DNA from: Diphasiastrum complanatum
Taxonomy: Eukaryota; Streptophyta; Lycopodiopsida; Lycopodiales; Lycopodiaceae
NCBI GenBank assembly: GCA_029204225.1
Contig: MU831546.1
Coordinates: 1-64,000, forward strand
Length of the DNA: 64,000 nt
Direction: 5' to 3'
The translations under genes were made by a program, and so were the position numbers. Shown here one piece after another: positions 44,611-53,640 of the stretch (position 1 is its first letter; every line of letters begins with the position of its first letter). The notes beneath the pieces are model-generated. The model was not told where the DNA came from and ran no database searches. It saw only the letters and a program-made list of their open reading frames with translations.

Positions 44611-44615
44611 TTCTT
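44611..44615. repeat. Right target-site duplication of the palindromic composite (TTCTT)
   Basis: Same five bases as 27410-27414, immediately outside the terminal ..GGCACCACA. Confidence 0.75.
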
Positions 44616-44860
44616 CTTGTGAGTACAACATGTTGTGAAAGAGGATTTTCGAAACAAAACGATATCAAAGCACAAAATTGTGCTAGTTTGAAGCTATAGA
44701 CCCTTGATGCTCTTATGTAGATATCCCTAAATTGTCCTCCCATGCATGAAGTTGATTGGATCAAAATTTTAGATATATGGAATGCTACTAAAAATCGATG
44801 TGCTCACATGTTAGAAGGATGCTTATAGCATAATCATGTTAAAAAGATGCTAGTAGTAAT

Positions 44861-45627
44861 TGTTGGGAGTATTTCCATGTTAAAAAAAAATAGTAGAAAT
44901 AGGTTGTGAGGGTCGTGACATCCTACGTGCGTAAGCCCATGGCCCAATGAGCACTTGCAAATAAATAATTTTGGGAATAAACTTGACTTTGGGCCATGTA
45001 ATTAAAATAATATTAAGAGGCCAAAGTTTTAGCTTAACTTACGTTTCTAAGTTTTGTGAAATAGTCAAAAGTCAAATGGTGGTAGGTTGGGTGTGCTTCT
45101 TCCTACACCATAGATTAGATTGTGCTTCTTGTGAAGGGTGTGGATTTCAGTCCCACCTTCTTGCAAGTAGCCAATAGGAAGCAAGGGGCAAGGGCCACCC
45201 CAAAGATAAAAATGCACCATTTGTAATCATTTTTCATGCTTATTTGATAGGAGGAGACTCTACTATTTTGAAAACTCAAGCATCCTTATGTGCTATCTTT
45301 GCTTGCTTATGCTTTTCATTGTGTTTTGCTTCTTGTTTTGCATTTGGTAATTCTTGCTTTGCAATAGTTAAAGTTTCTCCATTAGCATGCTAGGATGAGC
45401 GCATGAACTAACCTCTCTCTAACTCTTTTCGCTCCCTCTTTTCACTCTCAATCATGATGAATGTATGTGTTTAGAGTTAGTGAAGGTAGAGTTAAATTGG
45501 GGTAGTGTTAAAAAAGAGTTAGATAAGCATCTAAACTAGCAACTAAACATAGTTAGGAACCTATCCAAGTGTTCTAACCCTTTTGATAGGCGGAGGGCTG
45601 CTCACCACATGTTTTACACTCCCTACA
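44861..45627 (+). mobile_element. Gypsy-type 5' LTR related to the 12.4-kb element
   Basis: Starts TGTTGGGAGT, ends CCCTACA, 767 bp. It shares blocks with the 821-bp LTRs read in reverse, such as AAGCCCATGGCCCAATGAGC and the TAGGAACCTATCCA..TCTAACCC end. It is an older, diverged member of the same family in the opposite orientation. Confidence 0.85.
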
Positions 45628-45646
45628 GTGGCGTCGTTGCTGGAGA
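45628..45646 (+). promoter_or_regulatory. Primer-binding site, tRNA-Asp (diverged)
   Basis: GTGGCGTCGTTGCTGGAGA follows the LTR; about three differences from the exact tRNA-Asp complement. Confidence 0.75.
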
Positions 45647-45936
45647 TAGGCTATCACTAACTAGCTATAGTTGTTCTTTTAGTTGTTTTTGCTTTTTAGC
45701 GTGTTTTAGGTGGATTTTGGGGTAGAGTAAGCTTGTTTTGTGTGCTTTTTGGTGATTGGCCTGTTGAGAGCTAGTAGAGGAGTGTGGAAGAGTAGTAAAG
45801 ACCCAAAACAGCCTCTAAGGGCTTTGCATTCCATCACAAACCTCGAAAACCATAAAAAAACATTCAAATCTATTTTTGGAGGGAAAAAGTGGCCAAAAAC
45901 CACTCTAGACCTTATTTCTCAAAACCCACTAGGAAC
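45647..45936 (+). mobile_element. Start of a gypsy leader, truncated
   Basis: Resembles the first part of the leader of the 12.4-kb element (the CTAACTAG.TATAG.TG block and a CCAAA..GCCTCTAAGGGCTTTG segment). It is cut off at about 45936, where a copia LTR begins. Confidence 0.6.
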
Positions 45937-46247
45937 TGTGAGAGATTTCAACTAGTTTATTCAAGTCATATTTGGTTAATTGTCAATATTAGGCCAATAT
46001 GCATGTCAGACTTAGAGATAAACTTTATGAAAGTTATCTTAGTCAAAGTTCATTTTAAATTACCACTTTCAAAAAGTGTGGGAAAGTTATTAGGTCAAAT
46101 TTGAACACATTCAAATTTGAATGTTAGATGCATTGAATCTAGTCATATTGTTGATAGGATTTTAGGTCTAGAAAGTTCTTGGAGGAAAACCAAAGTTCAA
46201 ATGAGACATGGATATGCTATAAAAGGCTATAAATTTGTGAGAGTACA

Positions 46248-46336
<89 letters not shown>

Positions 46337-46490
46337 CATGCTTATACATGAGTTCTCTTGGGTTCATCTATCCATTGGTGCACTATCTTGATGATATCTT
46401 GCAATCTTGTTTGTAGAATGCTCATATTTTGCTAATTTTGGATCCACATGTGGAAAGTATTGTAGGGTACCGTTATTGTACAGATAACAA
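45937..46490 (+). mobile_element. Copia LTR fragment with an internal (CT)n expansion
   Basis: Starts TGTGAGAGATTTCAACTAG and follows the LTR at 18343 through AAGTGTGGGAAAGTTA, the TATA box (46218-46225), TTTCATGCTTATAC, CTATCCATTGGTGCACTAT and TTTTGGATCCACA. The original TCTCTCTTCTCTATCTC position is replaced by 83 bp of (CT)n. It ends where inverted internal sequence begins. Confidence 0.82.
46250..46332. repeat. (CT)n microsatellite inside a copia LTR
   Basis: About 41 CT units placed exactly at the short CT-rich segment just after the TATA box of the related LTRs. Confidence 0.95.
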
Positions 46491-46492
46491 CT

Positions 46493-46744
46493 TCATATGA
46501 GACATGAAGAATCACATAGAATGTAAATGAGATGATTCCACCATGCTTCCAACTCTGAACTCTCTAGAAAAATACAGCAAACAAACAATAAATGTGAGTG
46601 ATCAACCAATGCTTGTTTGTCTCCTCCTTCTTTGTCCACTGTTGCCATGTATCCACCATGACACTCCATGAATGAGCCTCCATCTCCATCTTGCCACAAG
46701 AAACCATAAAAAAAAGGACAAGTATAATTGTACAAAATAATCAT
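46493..46744 (-). pseudogene. Inverted fragment of the copia-derivative 3' region
   Basis: Minus-strand frame with GFLWQDGDGGSFMECHGGYM and HSHLLFVCCIFLESSELEAW, clearly matching 22512-22770 (plus strand). Its orientation is opposite to the adjoining LTR fragment, so an inversion or self-insertion has occurred. Confidence 0.8.
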
Positions 46745-47405
46745 TAAAAGTTATTGATTGCTTAATTCAAAGATCTATCAAGTTCTATGTGTTAGATCTT
46801 GATCTAGATGCATTACACTATGATTTTAACAAGAGCAATGGATCAAATGATTAAAAACTATGAAGAGCAGCCTCACACGTGTGGAGGACAGTACCAGTAC
46901 GGACTGTAAACAGAGAGTGAAGTACTTTAGCATACAAAAGCATTCCAATCATAAAAGCTCAAGACAAATGTCTTAATTACAAGGAAAACTAGAAATTGCC
47001 AATGCCACATCAACTTCTCATTAGAAATGGTGATCTCTTTATAGATCAAGTACATGAATGACCTGTGTACTAGTCCAGTAGGTCTTTACACGTGTGGAGA
47101 GTGCCACATCATGTAGATCCACCAATAGGTGCCATATATGCTCATTTTCCAAAGTTGACTTATCACACTAGCTAGAAACCAAAAGCTGGTCTCCACAAAA
47201 ATAGGAATATTCCCTATGAAATAGGATCTAGTGGAATATGTACATCTAAACAAGTACATCCTTATCCACATGTGTGAATAGCATCTTGACATGTGGGAGC
47301 ATTTACTCATTCACATGGAAGTGCAAACTATCTACAAGGATATTGACCAAAATGACTTTTTCTTAGATTCTAGTCAAGCGGTACCATCAATGTCCAAACA
47401 GGGAT
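46745..47405. other. Unassigned sequence
   Basis: No gene or family recognised. CACACGTGTGGA-type palindromes occur at about 46877 and 47089 and again near 63661, hinting at a shared dispersed repeat. Confidence 0.35.
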
Positions 47406-47807
47406 GTGTGCTATTTCGTCGATAATTGCGGCCTTATCGCCTTCTTGGCACCCTTGGCAAGTCATTGGGATCACTCATTACCTCCCATTCTATTGGATAT
47501 CAATAGGCCCTTGGTCACCGAGATGGATCACCTCAATGTGGCCCGACTTTATTACCTTGCGACCATGACAAGCGCCCTTCATGTCGACATGATGGAAATA
47601 TGGCAAACGCGTGGCTTCCTCCAGAACATGCTCCATTATTATGGCATGCGGCCCTTTTTGAACAAGCTATGGTGACAAATGTTGGAGCACGTCGGCAAAG
47701 AACTTCATGCCATCACAGTCACTCTCAATAAGGAGACCTACGACGACACAGCCCAGCAAAGAGCAGTTGCTATTGGCGTGGGACCGCCAACTCAAAGAGG
47801 GGGATAA
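47406..47807 (+). pseudogene. ORF of unknown kind just before a polypurine tract
   Basis: ATG at 47406 opens MCYFVDNCGLIAFLAPLASH. The frame stays open for 89 codons, meets a TGA (47673-47675) and continues as QMLEHVGKELHAITVTLNKE to TAA at 47805-47807. It is richer in GC than its surroundings and looks coding (HLNVARLYYLATMTSALHVD). Its end overlaps a polypurine tract followed by an LTR, the position held by the extra ORF in the 12.4-kb gypsy element. I see no sequence match between the two. Confidence 0.5.
47794..47804 (+). promoter_or_regulatory. Polypurine tract
   Basis: AAAGAGGGGGA, 15 nt before a TGTTAGCCC LTR start. Confidence 0.6.
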
Positions 47808-48361
47808 TCTTGTCCCTTATGTTAGCCCAACATAGGAATTTATTGTGGCATGTGTTTTGTAAGTCCACAAGTAAATTCAATTTAGGAAAACCTTATAGAT
47901 AGACCTTGTACTATTTAAGTTTAATTATTACAAACATCATTTGTAATGTTTCAACTTAGAAATTCTAAGTTTAAAATTTAATTTCCAAGTTTATTCCTAA
48001 GTTCGAGTTAGGTTTGATTCTAAGTTATTGTAAGTGCACAAGTTAATTAGCTTTAAGTTTGGACTTAATCCCATAAGTATGTTTAAAGCTTAGGCCCACC
48101 ACTCTTTCCATATATGGGAGTGGATTTGGGCCTCCAACAACACTTGTATAAGCATTGTGATCATAAAGACACTTTGTGAGATTTTATGCATGCAACTTGT
48201 GTTCCCACTTGTGGATAGAATACTTAGAGGTAGGTGCTCGATCCTCACTAAGCTTTCCTCATTTGATTAATTTTATGTGAATGCTATTATGGGATATCTT
48301 TTGTTCACTTGCTTCCATTCCCTTGTGGAGTTAGTTTAGAAATTGTTTAGTTCATTTGCAT

Positions 48362-48390
48362 TACACTAGTAGGGAGACCGCCTTGGTGTA
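48362..48390 (+). ncRNA. Hairpin 1 of 3, GAGACCG loop
   Basis: Stem TACACTA/TGGTGTA (one G-T wobble), two-base bulge GT, inner stem AGG/CCT, loop GAGACCG. Confidence 0.5.
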
Positions 48391-48417
48391 GTTTATTCAT
48401 TCCTCCATTATAAGTTC

Positions 48418-48446
48418 TCTTCTAGTTGGGAGACCGCCATAGAAGA
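48418..48446 (+). ncRNA. Hairpin 2 of 3, GAGACCG loop
   Basis: Stem TCTTCTA/TAGAAGA (perfect), bulge GT, inner stem TGG/CCA, loop GAGACCG. Confidence 0.5.
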
Positions 48447-48529
48447 ACCCATAACAAACAATAGAAACCATGAATAGAGTGGATCCTACTCGTACTCACC
48501 CTACACAACGCATTTTAGGCTCATTCTAA

Positions 48530-48560
48530 TTCTATTAGATGGGAGACCACCATAATAGAA
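48530..48560 (+). ncRNA. Hairpin 3 of 3, GAGACCA loop
   Basis: Stem TTCTATTA/TAATAGAA (perfect), bulge GA, inner stem TGG/CCA, loop GAGACCA. Confidence 0.5.
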
Positions 48561-48597
48561 CATAGAAAGAGTCTAGACGTACAACAATACCCCTAAG

Positions 48598-48934
48598 TGT
48601 TTAACATTCTCTATCAAAATCAACTCAGCTTGGCATTGGTTCCTCAAAAATTGATAAAATACTTAGAATTTGCTTTGCACAGGAACACAAATCATGCTAC
48701 ACAGTAACACAGACAGAAAATCACTCTCCTCAGCAAGCTCACATAGCAACTGTATTTCTCAAAATGAAATTACACTGTACATATAGTTGTTCACTCAGGC
48801 AATCCATGCATGACCCAGGTTGCCGTTGGCAGGACGCGTGTCTCGTCGACTTGCCTCGTGGCGAGGCCAACTTATCCTTATTCACTGATAGGACCCACTT
48901 ACAGTCACACAGTGATTCTAACTTTAATTCTAAC
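48598..48934 (-). mobile_element. 3' LTR of a copia element (third family)
   Basis: On the plus strand it runs from TGTTTAACATTC to AATTCTAAC. In element orientation it follows a purine tract (CTTTAAGGGAGAG, 48935-48948). The TTAGAATTAAAG start recurs at the far end of the element (52501-52556). Confidence 0.7.
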
Positions 48935-48988
48935 TCTCTCCCTTAAAGTAGAGTCACTTTTTATACAGTCATATACATAGCTTTAAAG

Positions 48989-51900
48989 TCAACAAACTTT
49001 AAATACAGAAAGTTTTGATCTGAACTTATCAAACTTTTCTCCAGTAAGTGGCTTAGTGAAAATATCAGCTAGTTGTTCTTCTGTGCTACAATGAATAACA
49101 TGAATTTCATGACTTAGCAGTCTTTCACGTATGAAGTGATATTGAATCTCAATGTGTTTAGTTCTCGCATGGAACACTAGATTCTTTGCTAGCTGAATGT
49201 CACTCTGACTGTCGCTATGTAAAGTTGTGGGATTTTTCTGCTTCATGCCAATCTCTTCCAAGATTTGTCTCAACCATATAGCTTCTTGTGCAGCACTACA
49301 CATTGCCTTATACTCTGCTTCTGTGGTGGAAAGAGCAATTGTACTTTGCTTCTTACTTTGGGAAAAGCAACTACCACAAAACTGGAATATATATCATGTG
49401 GTGGATCTACGATCATCATAGTCACCTTCCCAGTCCGCATCCACATAGCCACACAACTCAGGTAAACCATCATGCTTCCTGTAAATCAAGCCATACTCTA
49501 ATGTGCCTTTCACATAACGCAAAATGCGTTTAGCTGCTTTCCAATGCGTTTCCGTAGGTGCTGCCATAAACTGACTTACAATGCCAACAACATAGCATAT
49601 ATCTGGTCTAGTTGTGGTAAGGTAAATCAAGCTCCCTACTAGCTGTCTATATAGCGTAGCATCAAATGACTGTGATTCATCAAGCTTAGAAAGCTTTTTA
49701 CCTGGTTTAATAGGAGTGTTTACTGGTTTGCAATCCTGCAACCTAAACATGTGTAGTAACTCTTTGACATATTTCACCTGTGTTAAACCCACTTCATGTC
49801 CTTTTTGCCACACTTCTACTCCAAGGCAGTAATGCATCAGTTGAGATCCGTCATCTCAAATTGTTTCATGAGGTCTTTCTTGATTATGTCTATCATCTCT
49901 TGATTATTTCCCGTAATAATCAAGTCATCAACATAAAGAGCAATCAAAGCAACCATACCATCAAAGCATAAGACATATATATTTGGATCCAAATGTGTTC
50001 TCACCATTCCCTTTGAATGAAAGTAGGCATCAATCCTGCTATACCACGCACGTGATGCTTGTTTAAGACCATAAAGCGCTTTCTTCAAGCGACATACTTT
50101 ATTTTCATATCCTTTCGTTACAAAGCCTTCAAGTTGATCCATGAACACTTCTTCTTCTAGCTCACCATTTAGAAAAGCAGATTTCACATCCATCTGATGC
50201 AAAGGCCAACCAAAATGTGAAGCTAAAGCAATAAGTAGACATAGAGTATTCCACTTACACACCGGCGCAAAGGTCTCCTCATAGTTAATGTCTTTATTTT
50301 GTGCGTACCCTTTGATTACCAATCTTGCTTTGTGCTTTGCTATGCTTCCATCTGCATGGTACTTAGTTCTATATACCCATTTGCAACCAATGGGTTTCTT
50401 GCCAACTGGTGGTTCTACTAAGTCCCACGTGTTATGCTTAGCAATTGACTCCATCTCCTCTCCCATGGCTTTGATCCAAATGTCATCATCTTTCGCTTCA
50501 CCATAAGTCGAAGGTTCTTTGCTTTGAATAATGCTGGATAACATAGCATAATTTGCTTCATACCTTTCAGGTAGTATCTTCTCTCTTGTTGATCTTCGTA
50601 GTTCTCCCTGGTTAGATGATCCTGAAAAGTCATCTATATCGCGGCTCTCCATCAATATCTCAAACCACTTAGGGAGCTTTCTGTCAGGTGATCGGCTTCT
50701 TGGTGAAAATGTATCCCATGGTACATCCTTCTCCTTGCATTTGTCACCTGCAATTTCAATCCTTCTTGCACCAAAAGGTTTGTCCCTACCTCTCCAACCT
50801 GTTTCTTGAGGTTGAGTAGTAGTATCTTGAGATGTATCCTCATGTTCATCACTCGGAAGGTCAATGAATGGATCATCATCAGGTGGTATTCCCACTATGC
50901 CATTTTTCCTACTGGATGTGTCTATCTTCTCAGCATCTTCGTCTTCATACATCTTGGATTCATCAAAGATAACATCTCGGCTTATATGGATTTTGTTTTC
51001 GACTGGATCAAAACATCTATAGCCCTTCACGTGATCATCATATTCTAGGAATATTCACTTGATAGCTTTTACATCAAGTTTACGTCTTTCTTCCTTAGGA
51101 ATATGTACAAAGGCCTTACATCCAAAGATTCGCAAGTGGTTCACCTTTGGCTTCTTCTTTGTGAATGCTTCCTTAGGTGTAATTTTTGGTATGGCAATGG
51201 TAGGACTTCTATTTTGAAGATAGACTGTCGTGCTACATGCTTCTGACCAAAAATCTTTTGGTAATTTCATCTCAGCTAGCATAGATCTGGCACTTTCCAC
51301 AATCGTACAATTTTTGCGCTCAGCTACACCATTGAGAGCAGGAGTATGAGCTTGCGTAAATTGTCTTTTAATCCCATATTGATCACAAAGATCATTGAAG
51401 TCATTAGACTTATACTCATCTCCACTATCTGATCTTAGGACTTTGATCTTCTTACCTGTCTGATTTTCGACCAAGTTTTTGAAGTTTTTGAAGTTATCAA
51501 AAGCATCTGATTTCTTCTTCAAGAAGTAGATCCACGTCTTACATGACATATCATCAATAAAGGTCATGAAATAGAAGGCTTTTCCTAAGGACATGGTCCT
51601 CATGGGCCCGCATAAATCTGTGTGGATTAAATCCAGGATGTTCTTTGCTCTTGCAACACCCCCTTTATTGAACTTCTCTCGATGCTGCTTCCCATATATA
51701 CAAGATTCGCACATCGATTTCAAGTGATCTTCTATTGTAGGCAGTCCTGTTACCATCTCCAATTTTCTCATCAAACTGAGGCTTCCCAAGTTCAAGTGAC
51801 CAAGCCTCTTGTGCCACAACTTAGTTTGCAAAGGAACGGATGATACAAGTCCATGTTGCCCCTTGATTGTGGCATTCAACCTGTACAATTTTGTATTGGG

Positions 51901-52530
51901 CTCTCTTACTCCATTCGCAATAACTCTGAACTTTTGGTTTGCATCCTTCACAAAGCAACGATCATGGGTGAATTCTACTTTCAACTTTTGATCAGTAATG
52001 ACTCCAACAGAAAGTAGATTTTTCTTCAAACTTGGTACGTAAAGTACCTCCCTGATCATCCTGCTTTTGCCATCAGGCAGTTGGATTGAAACTGTGCATA
52101 TCCCCTTGATCATGCACACCTCACCATTTGCTTGTGAAATAGATGTTCCATTATCCAATGCCTTCAAACTACTGAACCAGTTCTTGTTACCTGTCATGTG
52201 TCTTGTGGCTCTTGAGTCAATATACCATGCTTGACCATCTTGATTAGATGACAATGCATATATGAAGATGCTAGAGTCTTCAGTTTCACCCTCATCGACA
52301 AGGTTACCTGCTTGTTTTGGTTTCCCCTTGCCTTGTTCCTCCAGGAATTTGCGACATTCACTCTTCCAGTGGCCCTTTTTACCACAGTGGAAGCACTTGC
52401 CTTTCTTCTTAGTTTTGCTAGAAGATCCCTCATCCTCCTGAGACTTGGCAAATTGCTGTTTAGTCTTCTTCTTGCCTTTGCCCTTGCCTTGTTTGATCCT
52501 TATCCACTGATAGGACCCACTTATAGTCAC
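48989..52530 (-). pseudogene. Ty1/copia polyprotein, almost complete from Gag end to RNase H
   Basis: From 52530: Gag C-terminus with an intact zinc knuckle (CFHCGKKGHWKSEC); protease with DSRATRHMTG, where the catalytic Gly of DSG is Arg; pre-integrase HKRLGHLN; integrase with LIHTDLCGPM, LRSDSGDEY and NGVAERKNCT, ending at a TGA at 51055-51057 that reads on in frame (IFLEYDDHVKGYRCF). Then the linker and RT (51030-49837) with QMDVKSAFLNGELEEEVFM, LYGLKQASRAWY and YVDD (LIALYVDDLIITG). A one-base shift at 49837 leads to the RT end and RNase H (49837-49394, GYVDADWEGDYDDRRSTT), and another shift to its end (49303-48989, HIEIQYHFIRE, EEQLADIFTKPL). Only about three lesions plus the protease change; the Gag N-terminus is deleted. 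Confidence 0.95.
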
Positions 52531-52556
52531 ACAGTGATTCTAACTTTAATTCTAAC
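52501..52556 (-). mobile_element. Remnant of the 5' LTR of the third-family copia element
   Basis: About 55 bp nearly identical to 48880-48934 (CACTGATAGGACCCACTTA, CACACAGTGATTCTAAC). It is fused directly to Gag coding sequence; the junction lies in ATAAGGAT, which is present in the LTR too. Confidence 0.85.
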
Positions 52557-53141
52557 TAAAATTTCATAAGGCTATTTCATTAGATTTTCAGTTTGACGAG
52601 TGGGTATGTCAACATAGTGATAAATTGTACTCATCGCTCCAGCTTTTCGAGCGATGACACTTCTCATTCTTCAGGCCTAGTTATTTCACTAGGCAATTCC
52701 AAATGATGGCGTATCTATGTTGTGACTTATCCTGAACAATGTATTTCAGCTGGGTCTGGTGGACTGCACCACTCTGGTGTTTCACAGAGGTCAGGACCCT
52801 TTAATGAATACACAGTACATTTCCAATGTTCTTTCAAGGATGAATTATCACAACTGTGATGAGTTTTGCAGTGCACTAAGTGAGTTGTGACATAAGAGTT
52901 GTGAAACTGAATGATTATATTCCTCTATCACCATTTCCCTTGAACACTACTTACTTTTCAAAATGGACCATACAATTTCATAAAGACAATTCTTGGATTA
53001 TGGTGATACAATAAACACAACAATTCACTTAATATAAGATTAAGATAGCATATAAAATTCTCCTTATGCATTTCACAAAAGCTCTTGATAGCATAAGCAA
53101 CACAAAAACTTTCCATATAATATATAACAATTGAATTTCCA
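52557..53141. other. Unassigned sequence with two adjacent hairpins
   Basis: No gene. Perfect 9-bp stem TCATCGCTC/GAGCGATGA (52631-52657, 9-nt loop), and 17 nt further a 7-bp stem GCCTAGT/ACTAGGC (52675-52694, 6-nt loop). Confidence 0.5.
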
Positions 53142-53640
53142 TGTGTAAAAAATTAAGATCCAAAGATTATCCTAAATGTAGATCTAGGCCAAGTATAGTT
53201 GCATCAACAATCACTTCCTTTTATGCTAGGCAATTTTCACACTAGCTCACCAGTTTCGATCAATATCACTTACCAAAATGAAATAAAATCAAAACCTAAT
53301 CAACACATGTTTAGACAATATCCTAAACCTTTGTAAACATGTTGTACTATAGCAAGAAATCTTTTAATGCATCATTAAAGTAGACATTTATCAAGCATAC
53401 ATCACAATATGCATAGAAATGTAGAAGAGAATCAAAGATGGGAAGATCATATTGCTCCAAAATCTTTCACAAACGGAAATGGACAATGGTTGTCCTTTCT
53501 CCTGATACTACCTGCTATTTACAACTAATAGCAATGACTCTCTCTCCTCTCTCTATAGTAATTTTTCCTAACTTAGCCACAACTTGGCCAAAACTAGCTA
53601 TATTGGCCAAAATTGACAAAATTATGAAAAGTATATGCAT
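53142..53640 (-). mobile_element. Decayed copia LTR
   Basis: Weak but ordered similarity to the LTR at 58584-59238: the TGTG.AAAAAT...AGATCC start, CTACCTGCTATTTA, CTCTCTCTCCTCTCTCTA, then GGCCAAAAT. The right end is not defined. It may be a solo LTR or the remaining 3' LTR of an older element. Confidence 0.45.

Larger units (their letters stand above)
47820..48586 (+). mobile_element. 3' LTR, probably gypsy type, with three tandem hairpins at its end
   Basis: Begins TGTTAGCCCAACA after a purine tract and is taken to end at TACAACA (48586), about 767 bp. The boundaries are inferred from the TG/CA ends; no second copy lies in the window. The last 230 bp hold three similar hairpins. Immediately downstream another LTR (48598) starts. 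Confidence 0.5.

Noticed and set aside
48460-48500. A fourth hairpin expected from the 56-nt spacing
   Set aside because: A GAGT/ACTC stem can be drawn around 48475-48490 but the GAGACC loop is absent.
48593-52561. Target-site duplication for the third-family copia
   Set aside because: Bases outside the two LTR ends (CTAAG and AAAAT) do not match; the 5' end is rearranged.
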